Origin: an uncultured Alphaproteobacteria bacterium
Lineage (GTDB): Bacteria; Pseudomonadota; Alphaproteobacteria; Rickettsiales; UBA1997
Length of the DNA stretch: 12,673 nt
Assembly (NCBI GenBank): GCA_903849835.1
Contig: CAINKA010000112.1
Coordinates: 1 to 12,673, forward strand
Direction: 5' to 3'
A model generated the notes under the pieces. The model was not told the origin of the DNA, searched no databases, and saw only the letters and a list, made by a program, of their open reading frames with translations. Positions 6,381 through 12,673 of this stretch are shown piece by piece. Position numbers and translations under genes: made by a program. Within the stretch, counting starts at the first letter, position 1. Every line of letters starts with the position of its first letter.

Positions 6381-7805
6381 ATGTATTTTCCACTCTTTTT
6401 AAACGTTACCAAAACGAAATTTCTCGTCGTCGGCGCCGGCAAAATCGCGCTCGCAAAGCTGGAAACTATTTTGGAATTCAGCGATAATATTTTGGTCATC
6501 TCCAAAGAATTTTCTCCGCAAACTTTGGATTTAATTTCGGCGCAAAAAATTAAATTCATTCAAACTTCCTACGATAAAAAATATCTCGCAGATGCCGACA
6601 TCATTATCGCCGCGACTGATGATCGTGAGGTGAATCGACAAATTGCCGAGGATGCCAAGGCGCAAAATAAACTCGTTAACGTTGTCGACGATCCACAAAA
6701 TTCACGCTTCATTTTTGGTGCGAGCGTAAAGCGTGGCGAGGTGATCATGTCAGTCGCGACCTCAGGTGTTTCGCCGGTTCTAGCCCGTCTCCTCAAACAA
6801 AAATTACAAAATCTTTTGCCGGAAAATTTAGCTTTTTTGAGCGATTTTTTGGCGCGAAATAAAGAGCTGGTGAAGAAAAAATTGAGCGATTTGCAAGCGC
6901 GTCGAATCTTCTGGCATGATGTGATTCAAGGCGCCATCGCTTCTGAAACTTTGCTCGGCAATTCCAAAAAAGCGCAAAAATTACTCGAAGAAAAATTACA
7001 AAAATCCGAAAATAAAAAAGAAGGTGCGGTTTATTTTATCGGCGCCGGCCCCGGAGATCCGGAGCTGATCACGCTCAAAGGCGTCAACTTACTTTCGCGC
7101 GCTGATGTCGTGCTTTTTGATCGCTTAGTTTCGCCGCAAATTCTTTCCCACGCCAGAAAAGACGCGCTCAAAATCAATGTCGGAAAAACCCGCGACACTC
7201 ATCGCTATTCGCAAGATGAGATCAATCAACTCATCAGAAAATTTGCGGGGGAAGGAAATATCGTCGCACGCTTGAAGGGCGGCGACACCAGCATTTTCGC
7301 GCATTTGAGCGAAGAAATTGACGCGATCAAAGATCTAAAAATTCCCTACCAAATCGTTCCGGGAATCACTGCCGCATCAGGCGCGGCCTCTTACGCCGGC
7401 ATTCCGCTCACTTCACGAAACTCCAACAAATCGGTGCGATTCTTGACGATCTACAAAAATGATTTGATCGAAGAAGCCTACTGGCAAGAGCTCGCGAAGA
7501 GCGATGACACTTTGGTGCTTTACATGTCGTCGCATAATTTGAGCGAAATTTCGACGCAATTAATCCGCGCTAAAAAAAATCCGCTGACACCGCTAGCCAT
7601 CATCGAACAAGCAACCACGCCATTCCAAAAAACTTACGTCACTAATTTACAAAATTTTGAAAAAGCTTTTTACGAAAAAAAATTCGCCTCACCTGCTCTC
7701 GTAATCATCGGCGATGTCGTCAATCAGCACGCGCAATATCGCTGGCTCGAAGAAAATCTCGACGGCACTTACTTCAAAAAATTGGAGGCAAGAAATGGAA
7801 ATTAA
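6381..7805 (+). CDS. cysG: Siroheme synthase (fused SUMT and precorrin-2 dehydrogenase/ferrochelatase)
   Basis: CysG turns uroporphyrinogen III into siroheme, the cofactor of sulfite reductase CysI encoded downstream. The 474-residue protein has both modules in the usual order. The N-terminal precorrin-2 dehydrogenase/ferrochelatase domain (about 1-210) has the NAD-binding FLVVGAGKIALAKL (14-27), catalytic D103 in NVVDDP, and SGVSPVLARLLKQKL (128-142). The C-terminal methyltransferase (about 215-460) has the SAM-binding FIGAGPGDPELITLKG (219-234), DRLVS (247-251), VPGITAASGAASYAGIPLT (326-344) and VLYMSSHN (379-386). The ATG gives the standard start, with PLFLNV directly before the Rossmann strand. 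One oddity is that the usually conserved RLKGGDPFxFGRGxEE motif reads RLKGGDTSIFAHLSEE (297-312). The gene ends 11 nt inside cysH, so the two are probably translationally coupled. Confidence 0.96.
   Translation: MYFPLFLNVTKTKFLVVGAGKIALAKLETILEFSDNILVISKEFSPQTLDLISAQKIKFIQTSYDKKYLADADIIIAATDDREVNRQIAEDAKAQNKLVNVVDDPQNSRFIFGASVKRGEVIMSVATSGVSPVLARLLKQKLQNLLPENLAFLSDFLARNKELVKKKLSDLQARRIFWHDVIQGAIASETLLGNSKKAQKLLEEKLQKSENKKEGAVYFIGAGPGDPELITLKGVNLLSRADVVLFDRLVSPQILSHARKDALKINVGKTRDTHRYSQDEINQLIRKFAGEGNIVARLKGGDTSIFAHLSEEIDAIKDLKIPYQIVPGITAASGAASYAGIPLTSRNSNKSVRFLTIYKNDLIEEAYWQELAKSDDTLVLYMSSHNLSEISTQLIRAKKNPLTPLAIIEQATTPFQKTYVTNLQNFEKAFYEKKFASPALVIIGDVVNQHAQYRWLEENLDGTYFKKLEARNGN
7784..7788 (+). 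promoter_or_regulatory. Strong Shine-Dalgarno that sets the cysH start
   Basis: A perfect GGAGG sits six bases before the ATG at 7795 and lies inside the end of cysG. It decides the cysH start over an in-frame ATG at 7714, which would add 27 residues lying wholly within cysG coding sequence. It is the only consensus Shine-Dalgarno I see at any gene start in the window. Confidence 0.85.
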
Positions 7806-8478
7806 TCAGCAAACCAAAAATTTGAATTGGCAGGAAAAATTGGAATTCATCGCCAAAAATTTTGACGGCGTAACCTTCGCAAGCAGCTTCAGCATTGAGG
7901 ACCAAGTCATCACCGATTTCATCGCCGAGAAAAATTTAGCGATCGAAATTTTCACACTCGATACCGGACGTTTGCCACAAGAAACTTACGACGTGTGGCA
8001 ACGCACTCTCGAAAAATATTCGCTAAAAATCGCCGCATTTTATCCCGACGCTGATGAAATTTCTGACTTCGTGAATCGTGAAGGAATCAACACTTTTTAT
8101 CAAAGCAAAGAGCTGCGCTTAAACTGCTGCGAGATCAGGAAAATCAAGCCTTTGCAGCGTGCATTGAAAGGCAAAAAATTATGGATCAGCGGGCTGCGAA
8201 AAGAGCATTCAAATTCTCGCGCAACTAAAGATTTTTTCGAAAAAGACGAGGCGCTGAATTTGATAAAATTTTATCCGCTGCTTGAAGTTTCGGAGGAAGA
8301 ATTGTGGCAAAAAATTGAGCAAAAAAATATTCCATTTAATCGACTCTACAAGTCAGGTTACCGCTCCATCGGTTGCGCGCCCTGCACTAGAGCCATCAGC
8401 GCCGGCGAAGAAATTCGTGCGGGGAGATGGTGGTGGGAAGATGATGGGAAGAAGGAGTGTGGGCTGCATCGGGGTTAA
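7795..8478 (+). CDS. cysH: Adenylyl-sulfate (APS) reductase, Fe-S type
   Basis: CysH reduces activated sulfate to sulfite with thioredoxin or glutaredoxin as electron donor. The 227-residue protein has the adenylyl-binding block ASSFSIEDQVITDF (29-42), FTLDTGRLPQETY (53-65), and ISGLRKEHSNSR (131-142). The [4Fe-4S] ligand pairs CC (111-112) and CAPC (194-197) mark the APS-using branch (EC 1.8.4.10) and are absent from E. coli-type PAPS reductases. The C-terminal ECGLH (221-225) carries the catalytic cysteine C222. The start at 7795 follows a perfect GGAGG and overlaps the cysG end by 11 nt. This choice fits CysD nearby, which makes APS, and no APS kinase gene is seen in the window. APS specificity is inferred from the cysteine pattern. 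A family 2 repeat separates it from cysJ. Confidence 0.94.
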   Translation: MEINQQTKNLNWQEKLEFIAKNFDGVTFASSFSIEDQVITDFIAEKNLAIEIFTLDTGRLPQETYDVWQRTLEKYSLKIAAFYPDADEISDFVNREGINTFYQSKELRLNCCEIRKIKPLQRALKGKKLWISGLRKEHSNSRATKDFFEKDEALNLIKFYPLLEVSEEELWQKIEQKNIPFNRLYKSGYRSIGCAPCTRAISAGEEIRAGRWWWEDDGKKECGLHRG

Positions 8479-8503
8479 GACCTAAAGCAGGACGCCTAAA
8501 GCA

Positions 8504-8587
8504 GGACGGGGTTTGTAACCCCGTCCTCATGTTCAGTTCAAACTTTAGAATTACATGAACGTGTGGACGGGGTTACAAACCCCGTCC
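8504..8587. repeat. Family 2 twin-hairpin element, copy 1
   Basis: Two 23-nt palindromes, 8504-8526 (loop TGT) and 8565-8587 (loop ACA), each have 10-bp stems with the core GACGGGGTT/AACCCCGTC. They are reverse complements of one another. Between them CATGTTCA and TGAACGTG extend the symmetry, so the whole 84 bp can fold either as two hairpins or as one long one. It lies in the cysH-cysJ gap. A partial duplication of the flank TAAAGCAGGACG occurs just before it (8484-8507). No coding capacity is seen. Confidence 0.85.
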
Positions 8588-8623
8588 AGCGCACGTTTCT
8601 AAAACATCGTTACAAAAACAAAA

Positions 8624-10063
8624 ATGTTACCAACCGAAAAAAAACAAATTCTCGACCAAATAATCGCCAGCTTCACCAAAGAAGAAATCGCGTGGTCGAG
8701 CGGCTATTTATCTGGCTTTGTGACTGATCACAAAACAGAAAATAAATCCGCAAAACTGGTCAAAGATTTAACAATTCTTTACATCACCGAAACTGGGAAT
8801 TCGAAATTTCTGGCAGGTGAAATTGCGAAGAAATTGAAGGCGGAAGGCGCGCATGCCAAGCTCAAAGCGGCAGATCAATATCGTCTCGCTGACTTCGAAA
8901 AAGAAAAAAATTTAATCGTGATTGCCAGCACTCACGGCGAGGGAGAAATTCCTGCAGCGGGAAAAAAATTCTTCGAGCATATCACGCAAAATGAGTTGGC
9001 TCTAGCTTCGTTGAGCTATCTCACAATCGCTTTGGGCGACACAAATTATCCGCTTTTTTGCCAATCAGGAAAAGATATTGACGCACGCTTAGAAAAACTC
9101 GGCGCCAAAAAATTAGCGGAAAGAATTGATCTTGATTTGGATTTCGAAAATTCGATTCCGGAAATTTTAGCTCAAGTTCAAGCGGCCTTCGCATCAGAAA
9201 AATCAAGCATCACGACGGTTCCGACAACTCCGATTAAAAGCGGAAAAAAGAATTTCTCCGGAAAAATTCTCGCCAATATCAATCTCAACGATATCGGTTC
9301 GAGCAAGGAAACACACCATCTCGAGATCGCGAGCGATGATGAAATTCACTACGAACCCGGTGATTCGGTTGGGATTTTATTTGGAGAAGATGAGCTTGGA
9401 ATAACAGAGAAACCAACCCCGCGCCTTTACTCCATTGCCTCTTCCACCAATGAACATGGCAATGAAGTTCACCTCACCGTTTCACTTTTGCGCTACATCG
9501 ACAAGGATGAAAAAGAGGTTGAGGGCTTATTCTCCGGCCGTCTGTCGCGTTTAAAAATCGGCGAAAAAATTAATTTTTACATTTCGCGCAATCGTCAATT
9601 CAAACTTCCTACCGACGACAAAGACCTCATCATGGTCGGTCCGGGAACAGGAATTGCGCCGTTCCGCAGCTTTCTTGCCGAAAGAAATTACCGCAACGCT
9701 TCCGGAAAAAATTGGTTATTTTTCGGCGAAAGAAATTTTCAGACCGACTTTTTGTATCAGTCGGAATGGCAGGCGCACCTTGAGTCGGGACTGCTTTCAA
9801 AAATCGACGTCGCTTTTTCTCGCGATCAAAATCACAAAATTTACGTCCAAGATCGCATCAAAGAAAACGCCCAAGAAATTTATCACTGGCTCGAAAATGG
9901 CGCCTATTTTTACGTTTGCGGCGATAAGGAAAATATGGCGCGGGATGTTGAGAATACGCTGCTTGGCGTGATTCAGTCGGAAGGAAAAATCGGTGCTGAT
10001 GAGGCGAGAAATTATCTTGATCGCCTTGTGGAGCAGGATCGGTATTTGAAGGACGTTTATTAA
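8624..10063 (+). CDS. cysJ: Compact sulfite reductase flavoprotein (CysJ-like)
   Basis: CysJ passes electrons from NADPH through FAD and FMN to CysI. The FMN/flavodoxin domain (about 48-190) shows ITETGNSKFLAGEIA (54-68), STHGEGEIP (102-110) and LGDTNYPLFCQSGKDID (137-153). The FAD part has YEPGDSVGILF (243-253) and RLYSIASS (267-274). The NADPH part has GPGTGIAPFRSF (339-350), FGERNFQTDFLYQSEW (367-382), SRDQNHKIYVQD (399-410), YVCGDKENMARDVE (430-443) and the C-terminal RYLKDVY. The length is 479 against about 600 in E. coli CysJ. The difference is almost wholly the missing helical connecting domain: only about 11 residues (GEDELGITEKP) join YEPGDSVGILF to TPRLYSIASS. The frame is intact and both flanks are well conserved, so it looks like a compact functional form rather than a pseudogene. 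The start is preceded by ACAAAAACAAAA and no Shine-Dalgarno. Family 2 repeats flank it on both sides. Confidence 0.92.
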   Translation: MLPTEKKQILDQIIASFTKEEIAWSSGYLSGFVTDHKTENKSAKLVKDLTILYITETGNSKFLAGEIAKKLKAEGAHAKLKAADQYRLADFEKEKNLIVIASTHGEGEIPAAGKKFFEHITQNELALASLSYLTIALGDTNYPLFCQSGKDIDARLEKLGAKKLAERIDLDLDFENSIPEILAQVQAAFASEKSSITTVPTTPIKSGKKNFSGKILANINLNDIGSSKETHHLEIASDDEIHYEPGDSVGILFGEDELGITEKPTPRLYSIASSTNEHGNEVHLTVSLLRYIDKDEKEVEGLFSGRLSRLKIGEKINFYISRNRQFKLPTDDKDLIMVGPGTGIAPFRSFLAERNYRNASGKNWLFFGERNFQTDFLYQSEWQAHLESGLLSKIDVAFSRDQNHKIYVQDRIKENAQEIYHWLENGAYFYVCGDKENMARDVENTLLGVIQSEGKIGADEARNYLDRLVEQDRYLKDVY

Positions 10064-10072
10064 CCCAGCGCT

Positions 10073-10157
10073 GGACTGGGTTAGCAACTTAAGTCCACAC
10101 GTTCATGTAATTCTAAAGTTTTAACTGAACATGAGGACGGGGTTACAAACCCCGTCC
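10073..10157. repeat. Family 2 twin-hairpin element, copy 2, inverted
   Basis: This copy lies in the cysJ-cysI gap in the opposite orientation to copy 1. Positions 10093-10160 equal the reverse complement of 8501-8568 with a single mismatch in 68 nt. The perfect palindrome is at 10135-10157. The other hairpin, 10073-10096, is degraded in sequence but still pairs through G-T wobbles and one bulged A. High identity across the non-palindromic middle implies recent duplication or gene conversion. Confidence 0.87.
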
Positions 10158-10202
10158 TGCACCGGTGGCGCATTCTAATTTCTAACACTAACAAAAACCA
10201 AA

Positions 10203-11840
10203 ATGACCAAAGTCGAAAAAATAAAATCAGACAGCAATTACCTTCGCGGCACCTTGAAGGAGAGCATTAAAAGCGGCATTACTGGCGCCATTGCTGAGGA
10301 TGATCAGATCATCCTAAAATTTCACGGCTCTTACCAGCAAGATGATCGCGATGCTCGCGAGAGACGCGCGGAAAAAAAATTGGAAAAACTTTTTTCTTTC
10401 ATGATTCGTTTGCGCATTGCCGGCGGAAAAATTTCGGCGAAGGAGTGGATTGGGATCAATAAAATCACCGAAACAAGCGCCAACCCAACCATTAAAATCA
10501 CCACTCGCCAGACGATTCAACTTCACGGCGTTATCAAATCGAAATTAAAACCAACGATCGCTTCTTTTTACGAATATGGCCTCGACTCAATCGCAGCCTG
10601 CGGCGACGTCAATCGCAACGTCATGACTTCAGTGGCGATTGCGCAAAATAAGGGTTACGACGAAGTTTACGAATATGGCAAAAAGATCAGTGATTACCTG
10701 CTTCCTCACACTAAGGCCTATCACGAAATTTGGTTGGATGAAGAGCAAATTTCTGGAAAAGAAGAGTCTGAACCCTTGTATGGCAAAGCTTATTTGCCGC
10801 GAAAATTCAAAATCGTCATCGCGATTCCGCCAGAAAATGATGTCGATCTTTACGCTCACGATATCGGGTTAATTGCAATTATTGAAAATGGAGAACTCGC
10901 TGGATTCAACGTCACTGTAGGCGGCGGAATGGGTGCAACTCACGGCAATCCAGAAACTTTTCCGCGCATCGGCGACCTCATCGGCTTCGTGCGCAAAGAA
11001 AAAATCCTCGACGCCACTTACCAAATCGCTGCGATTCAACGTGATTTTGGAAACCGCGAGGAGCGCGCCAAATCTCGCTTCAAATACACAATCGAAAAAT
11101 ATGGCGTCTCGTGGTTTGTCACCGAATTCGAAAAACGTTTCGGCGAAAAATTAGAAAAAGCGCGCGAGTTTAAATTAGAAAAACGCGGTGATCACTTTGG
11201 CTGGAAACAGGATTATCTAGGGCAAAACCACTTCACGCTTTTTGTCGAAGCTGGACGAGTTTTCGGCGAGATGAAAAAAGCACTGCTCGAAATCGCCGAA
11301 AAAAATCTCGGAAATTTTCGCTGCACCAACAATCAAAATATTATTATTTCTGATGTTGCGCCAGAGAATAAAAAAGCCGTCGAAGAACTTTTAGAAAACT
11401 ACAAAATCCAAAATGACCAATCTCCGATCAGGCTTGATTCCATTGCCTGCGTCGCACTCAACACTTGCTCTTTGGCATTAGCAGAAGGCCAACGTTATTT
11501 GCCGAGCCTGATCACAAAAATTGAACCGATTTTGGAAAAATATAATTTGGCGCAAGAGCCAATCAGCATTCGCATGACTGGATGCCCCAATGGTTGCGGC
11601 CGTCCCTACCTCGCCGAAATCGGCCTCGTCGGAAAATCACTCGGAAAATATAATTTATTTTTAGGCGGCGATCGCTTGGGCAAAAGGCTTAATCGCCTCT
11701 ACAAAGAAGATTTGGGCGAGGCAGAAATTCTCGCTGAGCTTGATAATTTTTTAGGGAAATATTCGGAGCATCGCCAGTCGGGAGAGGATTTCGGGGATTT
11801 TGTTTTGAGGGTGGAGTTTGAAGGAAAAAACCATGTCTAG
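10203..11840 (+). CDS. cysI: Sulfite reductase hemoprotein beta subunit
   Basis: CysI carries siroheme coupled to a [4Fe-4S] cluster and reduces sulfite to sulfide with six electrons from CysJ. The 545 residues are close to the 570 of E. coli CysI. The cluster ligands C416, C422, C461 and C465 (VALNTC and TGCPNGC) keep the exact spacing of the E. coli enzyme. The sulfite-binding basic residues appear in place: R71 in RLRIAGG, R138 in VNRNV, and K201/K203 in LPRKFK. Other family blocks are SNYLRGT (11-17), HGSYQQDDRD (41-50), TTRQTIQLHGV (100-110), NVTVGGGMG (236-244), GDHFGW (329-334), TNNQNIII (375-382), and GKYNLFLGGDRLGKR (481-495). The start fits family N-termini and is preceded by AACAAAAACCAAA rather than a Shine-Dalgarno sequence. 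NADPH-type pairing with CysJ is supported by adjacency. Confidence 0.97.
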   Translation: MTKVEKIKSDSNYLRGTLKESIKSGITGAIAEDDQIILKFHGSYQQDDRDARERRAEKKLEKLFSFMIRLRIAGGKISAKEWIGINKITETSANPTIKITTRQTIQLHGVIKSKLKPTIASFYEYGLDSIAACGDVNRNVMTSVAIAQNKGYDEVYEYGKKISDYLLPHTKAYHEIWLDEEQISGKEESEPLYGKAYLPRKFKIVIAIPPENDVDLYAHDIGLIAIIENGELAGFNVTVGGGMGATHGNPETFPRIGDLIGFVRKEKILDATYQIAAIQRDFGNREERAKSRFKYTIEKYGVSWFVTEFEKRFGEKLEKAREFKLEKRGDHFGWKQDYLGQNHFTLFVEAGRVFGEMKKALLEIAEKNLGNFRCTNNQNIIISDVAPENKKAVEELLENYKIQNDQSPIRLDSIACVALNTCSLALAEGQRYLPSLITKIEPILEKYNLAQEPISIRMTGCPNGCGRPYLAEIGLVGKSLGKYNLFLGGDRLGKRLNRLYKEDLGEAEILAELDNFLGKYSEHRQSGEDFGDFVLRVEFEGKNHV

Positions 11841-11854
11841 AGCAAGGCTAAAGC

Positions 11855-11938
11855 AAGACGGGGTTTGTAACCCCGTCTTCACGTTTGTATCAAACTAAAG
11901 TCGACATGAACATGTGGACGGGGTTACAAACCCCGTCC
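11855..11938. repeat. Family 2 twin-hairpin element, copy 3
   Basis: This copy follows cysI in the same orientation as copy 1. The left palindrome 11855-11879 reads AAGACGGGG...CCCCGTCTT, where copy 1 has AGGACGGGG...CCCCGTCCT. A G-C pair has thus become A-T with both sides changed, so pairing is kept. The right palindrome 11916-11938 is identical to the one in copy 1. The middle section is homologous but clearly diverged from copies 1 and 2, making this an older or independently evolved copy. Confidence 0.85.
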
Positions 11939-11983
11939 AGCGCTAGACTGCATCAATTCCAATTAAGAAAACCGATTAAAACT

Positions 11984-12087
11984 CAATGTCATGCTGAGCC
12001 TGTCGAAGCATGATTCTGGGCATTGTGCCATGAATCATACTTCGACAGGCTCAGCATGACATTGTGATGAGACTTCAGCATGACACC
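11984..12087. repeat. Family 1 inverted-repeat hairpin plus trailing half-arm
   Basis: The left arm 11984-12016 and right arm 12032-12064 are 33-nt reverse complements with one mismatch (CATAC for CATGC in the right arm). The loop has an inner GGCA/TGCC stem (12019-12022 with 12026-12029). A partial echo, CTTCAGCATGACACC, follows at 12073-12087. It separates cysI and family 2 copy 3 from cysD. Both repeat families therefore share this gap, and little room is left for a conventional promoter apart from the A/T-rich 12088-12118. Confidence 0.85.
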
Positions 12088-12118
12088 AAATTTTTATTAA
12101 AATTTATTCAAGAAAACC

Positions 12119-12673
12119 ATGACCAGCAACTACCTACAAACACTAGAAGACGAATCGATTTACATCATTCGCGAGGCCGTCGCTGAATTTAAAAATCCGG
12201 TTTTGCTTTATTCGATCGGCAAGGATTCGTCGGTTTTATTGCATCTTTTGCTCAAAGCTTTTTATCCAGCCAAGCCGCCAGTGAGGCTGCTGCACGTCGA
12301 TACGACTTGGAAATTTAAGGAGATGATTTCTTTCCGCGATTACCAAATAAAAAAATTCGGACTCGATTTAATCGTGCATACAAACCCACGCGGCGCGGCA
12401 GAAAATATCGCGCCATTCGGGATCGGCGGAAAAACTTACACCGACATCATGAAGACCGAAGGCTTACGCCAAGCACTCGACCAATATGGCTTCGACGTCG
12501 CTCTCGGCGGGGCTCGCCGCGATGAAGAAAAATCGCGCGCCAAGGAAAGAATTTTTTCTTTCCGCAGTCAGTTCCACGGCTGGGATCCAAAACAACAGCG
12601 CCCCGAAATGTTCAACCTCTTCAATTGCAAAATTAACAACAAGGAATCGATGCGCGTTTTTCCACTGTCCAAC
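12119..12673 (+). CDS. cysD: Sulfate adenylyltransferase subunit 2, 5' part
   Basis: CysD is the catalytic subunit of ATP sulfurylase, which with the GTPase CysN makes APS from sulfate and ATP, the substrate of CysH. The reading frame opens at ATG 12119 and stays open to the window end, giving 185 of the usual roughly 300 residues. Visible blocks are the adenylyl-binding PP-motif YSIGKDSSVLLHL (31-43), LLHVDTTWKFKEM (57-69), TDIMKTEGLRQAL (108-120), GGARRDEEKSRAKERIFSFR (130-149) and RVFPLSN (179-185). These match the CysD family closely and exclude the related CysH fold. The N-terminal YLQTLEDESIYIIREA supports this start. AAGAAAACC precedes the ATG, with no Shine-Dalgarno. cysN is expected just beyond the window. 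Confidence 0.96.
   Translation, partial: MTSNYLQTLEDESIYIIREAVAEFKNPVLLYSIGKDSSVLLHLLLKAFYPAKPPVRLLHVDTTWKFKEMISFRDYQIKKFGLDLIVHTNPRGAAENIAPFGIGGKTYTDIMKTEGLRQALDQYGFDVALGGARRDEEKSRAKERIFSFRSQFHGWDPKQQRPEMFNLFNCKINNKESMRVFPLSN

Noticed and set aside
7714..7794. A 27-residue N-terminal extension of CysH
   Set aside because: The extra codons lie wholly inside cysG in another frame. The ATG at 7795 has a perfect GGAGG six bases upstream and gives the usual CysH length.
8504..8587. Intrinsic terminators formed by the family 2 hairpins
   Set aside because: The stems are G+C-rich, but none of the copies is followed by a T-run on either strand. Transcript stabilisation or a mobile-element origin fits better.
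9353..9425. CysJ as a pseudogene with an internal deletion
   Set aside because: The frame is unbroken, motifs on both sides are well conserved, and the gene sits between intact cysH and cysI. A compact functional protein is more likely.

Overview
The window looks like the chromosome of a low-to-moderate G+C proteobacterium, most plausibly an alphaproteobacterium. The DprA core, the PheS C-terminal half and the ABC-2 permease read most like alphaproteobacterial members of their families. An ankyrin-repeat protein and intergenic gaps packed with short palindromic repeats would fit a host-associated or Rickettsiales/Holosporales-like lineage. That placement is an inference from remembered family sequences, not from a search.

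Layout. Positions 1-4741 carry four minus-strand genes: an ankyrin-repeat protein (83-691), ilvD (812-2557), dprA (2825-3946) and an ABC-2 permease (3974-4741). The last two are 27 bp apart and probably co-transcribed, permease first. From 4908 all genes are on the plus strand: pheS (4908-5963), a 33-codon leader ORF ending in six Cys codons (6220-6321), then cysG, cysH, cysJ, cysI and the start of cysD, which runs off the window end. The cys genes form an assimilatory sulfate-reduction cluster. CysD (with CysN, presumably beyond the window) makes APS. CysH, of the Fe-S APS-reductase type, makes sulfite. CysJ and CysI reduce sulfite to sulfide, and CysG makes the siroheme that CysI needs.

The most interesting signal is the leader ORF ahead of cysG. 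Its six consecutive Cys codons directly before a TAG stop, upstream of a sulfur-assimilation operon, have the hallmark of a cysteine-responsive attenuator. A second unusual point is that CysJ is only 479 residues, because the alpha-helical connecting domain between the FMN and FAD modules is replaced by a stub of about 11 residues.

Two repeat families fill the gaps. Family 1 consists of inverted arms of 30-34 bp around a 15-20 nt loop. It lies beside the ankyrin gene (one arm only) and in the gaps ilvD/dprA, permease/pheS, pheS/cysG and cysI/cysD. Family 2 is an 84-85 bp element made of two mirror-image G+C-rich hairpins. It occupies the gaps cysH/cysJ, cysJ/cysI and cysI/cysD, with a solo hairpin after ilvD. 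The copies at 8501-8568 and 10093-10160 are reverse complements with one mismatch in 68 nt. I see no tRNA, rRNA, CRISPR array or complete insertion sequence.
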